Origin: Streptomyces sp. NRRL F-5123
GTDB lineage: Bacteria; Actinomycetota; Actinomycetes; Streptomycetales; Streptomycetaceae
Direction of reading: 5' to 3'
Length of the DNA stretch: 9,878 nucleotides
Assembly: GCF_000721495.1 (NCBI RefSeq)
Contig: NZ_JOHY01000103.1
Coordinates: forward strand, 1-9,878
Shown here: positions 1 through 7,400 of the stretch, piece after piece
How the letters are laid out: each line of letters starts with the position of its first letter
Numbering within the stretch: position 1 is the stretch's first letter
Program-made: the position numbers and the translations under genes
The notes under the pieces: generated by a model
What the model was told of the DNA's origin: nothing
The model's input: only the letters and a program-made list of their open reading frames with translations
Databases searched by the model: none

Positions 1-95
1 GATCGGCCTCGTAGTGGGCCTGCTCGGTCGATGCGGCAACGCAGCGAGGTGCCGTGCCGGGCGTCGCAAGCCGGTGAACCCTCCCGGTCACAGCA
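1..95. other. Unassigned sequence at the left edge, downstream of cvnC
   Basis: This is where cvnD, the small GTPase gene that normally follows cvnC closely, would be expected to start. On the minus strand a frame opens with GTG at 91-89, five bases past the cvnC stop, and stays open to the edge for 30 codons. Its product has no GTPase P-loop and its third-position GC is visibly lower than in the cvn genes. A plus-strand frame (2-118) is also open from the edge, begins with a hydrophobic stretch and would overlap the end of cvnC tail to tail. Neither product is recognised, so no gene is called. The left end is simply where the contig stops. Confidence 0.3.
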
Positions 96-506
96 CTAGA
101 GGGCCCGCAGGCCGTTGATGACGTCCCGCAGGATGCTCTCGTCCGGCAGCTCGGCGGGCGGCACCGGCGGACGCACCGTCACATGGCCGGCGTCCAGCAG
201 GTCGCCGACGAGTACGCGGACCACGCCGACCGGCAGGTCGACCTCGGCGGCGATCTCCGCGATCGAGGCCGGCTGCTGGTGGCAGAGCCGGACGATCTCC
301 ACCTGCTCGGGGGACAGCGAACCGTCGTCCTCCGGGTCGGCCGGACCGGTGCCGCCGTCGCCCGCGCCGCCGGGGGCCGCGACCACCAGGGCGATCAGGT
401 CCAGCTTCGCCTCGGCCGCATGGCTGGTGCGCCCGCGGGTCATCGCGTAGGGCCGTACCACCGGCCCTGCCGCGTCGTCGTACCAGCGGTCCGATTCAGC
501 CGTCAT
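96..506 (-). CDS. cvnC: CvnC-type DUF742 protein of a conservon
   Basis: This 136-residue protein matches the DUF742 family, the third component of Streptomyces conservons, thought to join a membrane-associated complex with CvnA, CvnB and the GTPase CvnD. The typical N-terminal block is present (VRPYAMTRGRT, residues 17-27), followed by a helix around 32-43. A Gly/Asp-rich linker (44-62) leads into a winged-helix-like half (about 64-112) containing LSPEQVEIVRLC and IAEIAAEVDLPVGVVRVLV, and the usual tail ends in GLRAL. The ATG at 506 is preceded by GGGGTGA (516-522) at nine bases, and the GTG triplets just upstream are out of frame. It lies 86 bp after cvnB in the same orientation, so the two are probably co-transcribed. 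A DNA-binding role is conceivable from the fold but not established. Family assignment is firm; the molecular role is not. Confidence 0.93.
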   Translation of the reverse strand: MTAESDRWYDDAAGPVVRPYAMTRGRTSHAAEAKLDLIALVVAAPGGAGDGGTGPADPEDDGSLSPEQVEIVRLCHQQPASIAEIAAEVDLPVGVVRVLVGDLLDAGHVTVRPPVPPAELPDESILRDVINGLRAL

Positions 507-592
507 GTCACCGTGTCACCCCGTTCCCGCTGGTCGCTTCTCCCCGGTCCGTCCGCGTGTCCCCCCGCGCCCTCGTGCCGCGGTCCGGTCGT

Positions 593-1009
593 TCAGCCGA
601 CCGCGCCGCCGTGCTGCCTCGGGGCGGTACCGAGGTGCACGCCGACCCGCTTGACCAGCAGGGCCATCTCGTACGCCACCTGGCCGACGTCGGAGTCGGC
701 GTCGGCGAGGACGGCCAGGCAGCTGCCGTCGCCCGCGGCGGTGACGAAGAGGAAGGCCTCGTCGAGCTCGACGATGGTCTGCCGGACCTGCCCGGCGGCG
801 AAGTGCCGCCCGACGCCCTTGGCCAGGCTGTGGAAGCCGGAGGCGACGGCCGCCAGGTGCTCCGAGTCCTCCCGGGTCAGCCCGTCCGAGGCGCCGGTGG
901 CGAGGCCGTCGCCGGAGAGCACCAGCGCCTTGCGGACGCTGGAGACCCGCGTCACCAGGTCGTCCAGCAACCAGCTCAGCTCACGTGTCGGGCTCGATGG
1001 TGCGGTCAT
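593..1009 (-). CDS. cvnB: CvnB-type roadblock/LC7 domain protein of a conservon
   Basis: This 138-residue protein is essentially one roadblock/LC7 domain, the family that includes MglB-like regulators of small GTPases. Conservon family markers are the opening ELSWLLDDLV (10-19), the strand KALVLSGDGL (27-36), the helix SEHLAAVASGFHSLAKGVG (49-67), QTIVELDEAFLFVTAAG (77-93) and the final helix around VGQVAYEMALLVKRVG (108-123). Family knowledge suggests it dimerises and bridges CvnA to the GTPase CvnD at the membrane. The start codon overlaps the cvnA stop as ATGA (1006-1009), which indicates translational coupling. A good ribosome site, GAGGGG (1018-1023), sits eight bases upstream inside the last cvnA codons. 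The length is normal for the family. The specific signal it serves cannot be read from the sequence. Confidence 0.94.
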   Translation of the reverse strand: MTAPSSPTRELSWLLDDLVTRVSSVRKALVLSGDGLATGASDGLTREDSEHLAAVASGFHSLAKGVGRHFAAGQVRQTIVELDEAFLFVTAAGDGSCLAVLADADSDVGQVAYEMALLVKRVGVHLGTAPRQHGGAVG

Positions 1010-3819
1010 CGACCGTTCCCCTCAGGTGTCGTTCTGGTCGTTCTCGTCGCTGAAGTCGGTGCAGCCGGTCCAGCCGGCTCGGCGGGCGGGGCGGGCTCGT
1101 CGCCGGTGGCCGGGGCCGCTTCGGGTACGGGGCCGGGCGCGGGGGCCGGTCCGTCTCCGGGGGCGGCTTCCGCAGCGCGGCGGCCGCGCTGCCAACCGCG
1201 CTGGATCGAGGCCATCCGGGCGCGGACCTCGTCGGCGGAGCGCTCGGGGGTGCCGTCGCCCTCGGCGTCCGCGCCGTCCGGGCCGGGGCGCGGGGCACCG
1301 CCGCGCAACTGCGGGGCGAGGCTGGCCTGCCGGACCCTGCGGGGCAGCGAGCTGCCGGGCCCGTCCGCGGCCGCCTCCGGCTCTCCCGGCTCCTGCGGGG
1401 ACCCGGCGGCGGGCAGCGGGGGCACGGCCGCGACGGGGCGGGACTGCGGGATGCCGGGCGTTCCCGGCGTTCCGGGCACCTCGTCGGGGTGGCCGGCGGC
1501 GGACGGCTCGACGGGGTCGGCGGCGGTGCCGGTGGCGCCGGGGTCTTCCGCGTCCTCCGCCCCGCTCCCGCCGTCCCGGTCGTCGTCGGGGGAATTCCCG
1601 AGCGGGCGGCGGGCCCGGTCGGAGATCAGCACCGGGGTGCCGGTGCCGCGCGGGCGGCGCCTCGGCAGCGGCAGCGGGTCCGAGGGCCGGTCGGCGCCGG
1701 GACCGGGGGGCAGTTCTGCCGGGTCGCCGAGGGCGTCCAGGCCCCGGCCGAAGGCCGCTGAGAGCGGCTCGTCCGGGTGGGCGGCGTGCTCCTTGCGGTG
1801 CTCGCCGCCGATGTCGTCGATGCCCTCCAGGCCCCACTGGCGGAAGGTGTGCTCGGTGTCCCCCGCCGGGTCGGGACCGGCGAGCCGGGGCGTGCCGGAC
1901 ACCGGGGTGGAGCCGGTGTCCTCGGCGGTGTCGCTGAGCAGCGTGTCGGGGATCATCACCACCGCGGTGGTGCCGCCGTACGGGGACTGCCGCAGCGAGA
2001 CGCGCACGCTGTGCCGCTGGGCGAGCCGGCTGACCACGAACAGGCCGAGCCGGTCGGTGTCCGACAGCTCGAACTCCGGGGTCTCGGCGAGCCGCAGGTT
2101 CGCCTCCAGCAGCGCGTCGGGCGTCAGGCCGAGGCCCCGGTCGTCGATCTCCAGCACGAAGCCGTTGGCGGCGGGCTCGCCGTGCAGCTTGACGGTGGTG
2201 TTGGGCGGCGAGAAGACCGCGGCGTTCTCGATGAGTTCGGCCAGCAGATGGGTGAGGTCGGCGACGGCGGCGCCCGCGACGGCCAGCCGCGGCAGCCGGC
2301 GCATCTCGATCCGCTCGTAGTCCTCGACCTCGGCGATGGCCGCCCGCACCACGTCCATGAGCTGCACCGGCTTGCGCCACTGCCGGGAGGGCGCGGCGCC
2401 GGACAGGATGACCAGGCCCTCCGCGTGCCGGCGCATGCGGGTGGTCATGTGGTCCAGCCGGAAGAGGTCGGCCAGTTCCTCGCTGTCGTCGGTGCGGCGC
2501 TCCATGGCGTCCAGCAGCGTGAGCTGGCGGTGGAGGAGGACCTGGCTGCGGCGGGCGAGGTTGACGAAGACCTCGGAGACGCCGTTGCGCAGGTTGTTCT
2601 GCCGCACGGTGGCCTCGACGACGGCCCGCTGGAGGGTGTTGAGCGCCTTGCCGACCTGACCGACCTCGTCGTCCGGGTACTCCAGCCGCGGGACCTCGGT
2701 CTCGACGTCGATCTGCTCGCCGGCCGCCAGCCGCCGCATGACCTGCGGCAGCCGGGTACCGGACACCTCCTGCGCGTCGCGGCGCAGCCCGGTGAGGTCG
2801 CGGATGAGGCCGCGCCCGATGCGTACCGACACGAACAGCGTGGCGATCACGGCGACCAGGCCGATGCCGCCGACGAAGACCGCCTCGATGATCGTGGTCG
2901 TCGCGATCGGCGGGTCGGTGTCGCCGAACCGGCTCTGCACGGCGTCGTCCAGGCGGTTCAGGTCGTCCATGGTGGTCGCGGCGACCGACGGCCAGGACTG
3001 GTGGGCCGCGACGATCGGGGCGTTGTCCACGCCCGCGGCGATGACCGCGTCCTCGGCCGCGCGCAGCGTCTTTCCGTTGCCCTCGCGCCAGTACGCGTCG
3101 TAGCCGGCGCGCTGGTCGTCGCTCAGCAGCCACAGGCTCGACTCGTAGTCGTCGCGCTGGTCGGCCACGGCGAAGGTGAAGGACTTCAGTTCGGCCGCGC
3201 TCATGTGCCCGGCGCTGATGGCCGCGGCCATCAGCGCGTCCTCCCGGCTGATCTGGTCGCGGGCCATGCTCAGCTCGATGGCCGCGTGGTGCTGCTCGTC
3301 GCGCCGGAAGTCGTTGTAGGGGTTGAGCGACTGGAAGAGCTGGAAGGCAGGCGTGATCATGTCGTTGTACGCCGTGTAGACGTCGTTGCGGCTGATCTTG
3401 CCGCCGTCCGCGCGCTGCCGCAGCGAGGCGAGGCCCTCGACGTCGGTCAGGAAGGCGTCCAGCCGGTGCCGGGACACCGTGTTCAGGTCGCCGCGCACCC
3501 CGGTGGTGCTGATGCGTGTGCGCATCTTGGCGATCGAGCCGTCGGTGACCTGCTGCTGCTTGGTGTAGCCGATCCTGGCCTGGGAGTCGCGCGGGTTGGC
3601 CGCGTAGATCATCGCCGCCCGGCGCTCCTGCTGGAGGCTCTGCGTGGCGGCGATGCCGGGATACCCGATGTCGTCGGCGACACGCTTGACGTCGGGCCGG
3701 TCGAGCAGCTCCCTGCCCGTCACCACGGCGGCGAACGCCCAGATGACGGTCAGCGACGCCAACGGGATCAGCAGCAGCGCCACGATCTTCCGCCGGATCG
3801 TCGTACCGCGAAAGCTCAT
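1006..3819 (-). CDS. cvnA: CvnA-type sensor histidine kinase-like membrane protein (NIT-HAMP-HATPase)
   Basis: This 937-residue protein is the membrane sensor of the conservon. A short basic N-terminus leads into TM1 (about 12-33), then an extracellular, mostly helical nitrate/nitrite-sensor (NIT) type region (about 45-300), TM2 (about 309-332), a HAMP-like linker (333-400) and a dimerisation-like helical pair (405-475). The ATPase domain spans about 482-625, with an intact N box (ELIENAAVFSPP, N532), G1 box (DDRGLGL, 559-565) and G2 region (RLGLFVVSRLA, 590-600), so ATP binding looks possible. No canonical H-box is seen; the equivalent segment reads LFRLDHMTTRMRRHAE (452-467) with H457. Residues from about 630 to the end are Pro/Gly/Asp/Glu-rich and probably disordered. 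ATG 3819 is chosen because it opens directly onto TM1; GGGGAGG (3822-3828) lies unusually close, only two bases away. An in-frame GTG at 3858 is a weaker alternative. It is the first gene of the cvnABC operon. Confidence 0.93.
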   Translation of the reverse strand: MSFRGTTIRRKIVALLLIPLASLTVIWAFAAVVTGRELLDRPDVKRVADDIGYPGIAATQSLQQERRAAMIYAANPRDSQARIGYTKQQQVTDGSIAKMRTRISTTGVRGDLNTVSRHRLDAFLTDVEGLASLRQRADGGKISRNDVYTAYNDMITPAFQLFQSLNPYNDFRRDEQHHAAIELSMARDQISREDALMAAAISAGHMSAAELKSFTFAVADQRDDYESSLWLLSDDQRAGYDAYWREGNGKTLRAAEDAVIAAGVDNAPIVAAHQSWPSVAATTMDDLNRLDDAVQSRFGDTDPPIATTTIIEAVFVGGIGLVAVIATLFVSVRIGRGLIRDLTGLRRDAQEVSGTRLPQVMRRLAAGEQIDVETEVPRLEYPDDEVGQVGKALNTLQRAVVEATVRQNNLRNGVSEVFVNLARRSQVLLHRQLTLLDAMERRTDDSEELADLFRLDHMTTRMRRHAEGLVILSGAAPSRQWRKPVQLMDVVRAAIAEVEDYERIEMRRLPRLAVAGAAVADLTHLLAELIENAAVFSPPNTTVKLHGEPAANGFVLEIDDRGLGLTPDALLEANLRLAETPEFELSDTDRLGLFVVSRLAQRHSVRVSLRQSPYGGTTAVVMIPDTLLSDTAEDTGSTPVSGTPRLAGPDPAGDTEHTFRQWGLEGIDDIGGEHRKEHAAHPDEPLSAAFGRGLDALGDPAELPPGPGADRPSDPLPLPRRRPRGTGTPVLISDRARRPLGNSPDDDRDGGSGAEDAEDPGATGTAADPVEPSAAGHPDEVPGTPGTPGIPQSRPVAAVPPLPAAGSPQEPGEPEAAADGPGSSLPRRVRQASLAPQLRGGAPRPGPDGADAEGDGTPERSADEVRARMASIQRGWQRGRRAAEAAPGDGPAPAPGPVPEAAPATGDEPAPPAEPAGPAAPTSATRTTRTTPEGNGR

Positions 3820-3992
3820 GGCCTCCCCAACGGTCTCCCCCGTGTGGGGGCGGTTCACGCGTCTCGCGCGTCCAAACGGCGTGAGCCTACTACCGCCCCA
3901 GAGGTAACTCGAAAGTATGTATGTGAGTTGGGCAGGTCTGCGGCGAAACGTTCCCCGGAATGCACCGGGAGGTTTCGGGGCAGCCACTCATC
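3820..3992. promoter_or_regulatory. Divergent promoter region between cvnA and the small membrane protein gene
   Basis: The two flanking genes are transcribed away from each other, so both promoters should lie in these 173 bp. The stretch 3898-3933 is the least GC-rich part of the region and includes a GTATGTATGTGAG run. On the minus strand, TAGGCT (3889-3884) fits the TAnnnT form of an actinobacterial -10 element and would put a cvnA start site near 3877, giving a leader of about 58 bases. Seventeen bases upstream of it the sequence is TCGAGT, a poor -35. No convincing -10 for the plus-strand gene was found. These assignments come from motif inspection only. Confidence 0.45.
3852..3887. promoter_or_regulatory. 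Imperfect inverted repeat near the presumed cvnA promoter, possible operator
   Basis: The arms are GGTTCACGC (3852-3860) and GCGTGAGCC (3879-3887). They match at eight of nine positions as an inverted repeat, with an 18-base spacer. The right arm overlaps the candidate -10 element of cvnA (3884-3889), and the repeat spans the likely transcription start, which is a position typical of repressor sites. The spacer contains further CG-rich words, so a chance match in high-GC DNA is possible. No known operator was recognised. Confidence 0.3.
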
Positions 3993-4403
3993 ATGGACGT
4001 GCAACAGCGGAACGTCTGGGTCGAGGAGCCCGCCCGGCGGCCGCGGATGGCCGACCCGGTACGGGCCGCCGCGGTGCGGGCGGTGCTGATCAGCGCCGTC
4101 GCGCTGGTGCAGGGCATGATCGACGTGCTGCTCGCCGTCGGGCGCTCGTGGCTGTCCGCGCCCGTGCTGCTGACCACGGTGCTGACGTCGGTGGTCGCGA
4201 CGTGGGCGGTGCTGGACGTGTGGGTGACCCGGCAGGTGTGGAACCAGCGCAACGGGGTGCTCTCCAGCCCCAGCAGCGCCGCCCGGGCCCGGCGCGCGGA
4301 ACGGCGCGGGACCCGGCGGGAGGGGCGTACGGCAGCGGCGCCGCCGTCCTCCGGCGCGGGAGGGCGGCAGCGCCCGCACATACCGCGGCACCTCGGGGTG
4401 TGA
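3993..4403 (+). CDS. Small two-helix membrane protein of unknown function
   Basis: This 136-residue protein is not recognised as a named family. The N-terminus (1-27) is polar. Two hydrophobic helices follow, about 28-49 (VLISAVALVQGMIDVLLAV) and 54-78 (LSAPVLLTTVLTSVVATWAV), joined by a very short turn, then a basic Arg/Ala-rich tail (95-136). The layout suggests a helical hairpin in the cytoplasmic membrane with both ends inside. ATG 3993 is preferred because codons from there on have almost only G or C at third position, while the 11 extra codons from ATG 3960 do not. The ribosome site is weak (GGGG at 3977-3980, 12 bases away). The gene diverges from cvnA across a shared promoter region and converges on the large ATPase gene with a 12-bp gap. 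Divergence from a membrane sensor hints at shared regulation, but no function is claimed. Confidence 0.8.
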   Translation: MDVQQRNVWVEEPARRPRMADPVRAAAVRAVLISAVALVQGMIDVLLAVGRSWLSAPVLLTTVLTSVVATWAVLDVWVTRQVWNQRNGVLSSPSSAARARRAERRGTRREGRTAAAPPSSGAGGRQRPHIPRHLGV

Positions 4404-4430
4404 CGCGGCGGCCGGTCAGGAGCGGCCGCG
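4404..4430. terminator. Possible bidirectional hairpin between convergent genes
   Basis: Two alternative GC-only stems can form across the convergent gene ends: GCGGCC (4408-4413) with GGCCGC (4424-4429), loop 10 bases, or CGCGGC (4404-4409) with GCCGCG (4425-4430). The element overlaps the stop codon of the large ATPase gene (4416-4418). There is no U-tract in either direction, and short GC stems arise often by chance in this DNA, so the call rests mainly on its position between two converging genes. Confidence 0.3.
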
Positions 4431-7400
4431 CGCCTCCGGCACGGCCTGGCCGCCGGCGGGCGCCCCCGCGGGCCCGGGCCCGGCGGGCTGCGGGGCCTCC
4501 GGGGGGCGGCGGAACATGCGGGTGGCGGTGATCTCGCCGTGGATCTGCTCGCCCTGCGCGTCCAGGGCCGGGAGACCGGGCCGCAGGTGCTCCTCGACGC
4601 TGATGTACTTCAGGCCCGCGCGCAGGTCCGCGTCGTTGCGCAGCCGCACCACGAGCGGGAATTCGGCGAGCGCGGTCGTGTCGAACAGCCCCGTGGTGTA
4701 AAGGAGCTGCACGCCCAGCGCGTCGGCCACGGCCCGCTGGAGCTCCAGCAGGTAGGTGGCGTTGGCGCGGCCGATCGGGTTGTCGAGGAAGAGGGTGCCG
4801 GCGTGCCGCTGCCGGTCCCGGCCGCGGTCGTTGCTGCGCAACGCGGCCATCGTGCAGTAGAGCGCGATCGCGGCGGTGAGCAGCTGGCCGCCGGAGAAGA
4901 CGTCGCCCATCTGCCCGACCGGGACGCGCTCGGCGCGCAGGACCGCGTCGGGCTTGAGGATCTCGACCGCGACGCCGCGCGGCCGGAGCGCGGCGGCGAC
5001 CGCGCGCAGCAGCAGCGACATGCCGTCGCGCCGCAGGTCGGCGTTCTTGCGCAGCGCCGCTCTGGTGGCCTCGTCGATGACCTCGCCGAGCCGCTCGGTC
5101 AGGACGGACTGGTCGGGGTCCTCGAAGCGGATCCGCAGGAACTCCTGCCCTGACCACTCGCCGAGGCCCTCCGGCAGCCGGGAGAGCCGCTGCGCGGAGC
5201 GCAGGGTCGCGAGCGCCGACTCGACCAGGCCGCGCAGCCGGTCGACGATGATCTCCCGGTTGCGCTCCAGCTGCTCCAGCTCGTCGGTGAGCACCCGCAG
5301 CCGGGGCGCGAACGCCGCCGCCCACGCCGCCGCGTGCTCGGGCAGCGCGGCCGCGGGCAGTTCCCGGATCTGCTGCCGGGCCGGTGTCCTGACCTGCTCG
5401 TAGCGGACCGCGTTGGCGTGCCGGACGAGGACGTCCGCGGCCTCCCGCAGGCGCGTCTCGGCCGCGGACAGGTCAGCTGCGCAGCCGCGCAGGCTGCGCC
5501 GCGCCTCGGCGGCGGCCTGCCGGGCGGCCTCCTGGCTGCCCGGGTACGGCTCGGGCTCGTCCTCCTCCGGCTGCTGCGGGCCGGGGCCGTCCCGCAGCAG
5601 GTCGCGCAGCAGCGCGGCAGTCTCGTCGAAGCCGCTCGCGGCGTCCTCGGCCGCGCGGTGCGCGGCGACCAGTCCGGCGTGCGCGTCGGTGGCCTGCTCC
5701 AGCGCCTCGGTACGCGCCGCGACCTCGGCGGTCGCCGCGCGCAGCAGCTCCTGGGCGTGCTCGGCGTCGCGCGGGACCAGGGCCTCGGGCAGTTCGGTGT
5801 GGTGCGGCTCGCCGTCGGCCGGGGCCAGCCGCTCGGCCTCGCCGCGCAGTCGGCCCAGCTGCTCGCTGGCGGCGGAGGCGCGCGACTCCAGCGTCTGCAC
5901 CAGCTCCTCGGCGCGGGCTGCCGCGGCCTGCCGGGAGGGGCCGTCGGCGCCGTCGGGGCCTTCCAGCAGCTGGGCGGCGCGGCTGCGCACCTTGTTGGTC
6001 AGCCGGTCGAGCTCGACGAGTGCGGCGTTCTCGGTGCTCTCCGCGCGGGCCTGCTCGGCCCGCAGATCGGCGCCGACGCCCACCTTCTCGTACACCTCGG
6101 AGGCGGCGCGGTAGGCCTCGCGCAGCGCGGGGAGCGACGCGGCGGGCGGGGTCGCGTCCGGGGCCGTGCCCGCCGCGCCGTCGTCGGGGGCGCCGGCGAT
6201 CTCGGCGCGCTCGGCGCGCAGCACGCGGGCCGTGCGGCGGGCGTCGTCGGAGGCGCGCTGGGCGGCCCGGCGGTCCTCGTCCGCGGCGCGGGCCCGCGCG
6301 AGGCAGGTCTCCGCACGGGCCTCCGCCTCGGCGGCGTCCGCGGCGAGCTCGCGCACCCGGCGCTGCCAGGTGGCGCGCTCGCGGAGGCGGTGGGCGAGGC
6401 CGGACAGCGCGTCGGCGGCGCGCCGGGCCTGCTCGGCCGCGGCCCGGCGGACGTCGCTGTCCTGCGCGGCCTCGGCGGCGGCCGCCTCGGCCTCGGCCCG
6501 GTCGGTACGGGCGTCGGCCAGCTCGGTGCGCGTACGGCGTACGGTCTCGCGCGCCGCGGCGACCTCGGCGGCCAGTTCGGCGAGCCGACCCTGCGGGCAG
6601 GCCGCGCGCCAGGACGCGAGCCGGGCGGCGAGCGTGCGGTCGAACGCCAGCCGGGCGGCCAGCGTCCGGATGTCCTCCTCGCGGGCGGTGGCCCGGGCGC
6701 GCAGCGCGTGCCGCTCGCCGTCCGCGGCGAACTCGTCGTGCATCGCGGGGTTCGGCGGGACCAGGAACACGTCGGGGTTGCCGGAACCGGTGGCGGGCGG
6801 CGGGGCGAGCAGCGCGGCGGCGGTGCCGACGGCGACCGCGGACCGCGGCAGCAGCGCGGCCTGCTCCAGCACCTCGCGGGCCCGCCGGTACGAGCCCGCG
6901 TCGGTGACCACCACCCCGTCGACCAGCTCGGGGCGGGACGCCAGGACCAGGGCGTGGTCGGCGGGGTCGACGGCCTGGGCGAGATAGCGCCAGCCGGGCA
7001 GCGCCGGAATGCCGTGCTCCCCGAGGAATTCGACGGTGGCGAGCACGTCGGGGCCGGGCGGCAGCAGGCCGCCGTCGCCGAGCGCGGCGAGGATGCGGGC
7101 GTCGTCGGCGGCGGCGGTGCGCAGGTCGAACAGCTGGCGTTCGGCGGAGGCGATGGCGCTGTCGAGAAGCTCGCGGAGCGGCTCGGCGAAGTCGTCGAGC
7201 ACGGCGGGGGTGAGGCCGTCACCGTCCGCGAGGTCCCTGAGCACGGCGCGGACCTGGACCCGGGGCCGGGCTTCGGCAGCCGCCAGGGCCCGGCCGGCGC
7301 GGGGGCCGTTGCCGGTGCCGGCGGCGTCGGAGGTCCCAGGAGCCGTGCCGGGGTCGGCCCCCGCGGCCCCGCCGTGCACGCCTCCCGCGGCCGAAGCGGC

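Noticed and set aside
1..6. TruSeq adapter at the left end (GATCGG...)
   Set aside because: The match stops after GATCGG; the sequence continues CCTCG instead of AAGAGC and stays GC-rich.
3856..3858. GTG 3858 as the cvnA start
   Set aside because: It adds 13 polar residues before the normal short cytoplasmic N-terminus and has a poor ribosome site; it remains a minor alternative.
3855..4391. Minus-strand open frames opposite the small membrane protein
   Set aside because: They give Arg/Pro-rich peptides with no structure, while the plus frame has two clean hydrophobic helices and GC-biased third positions.
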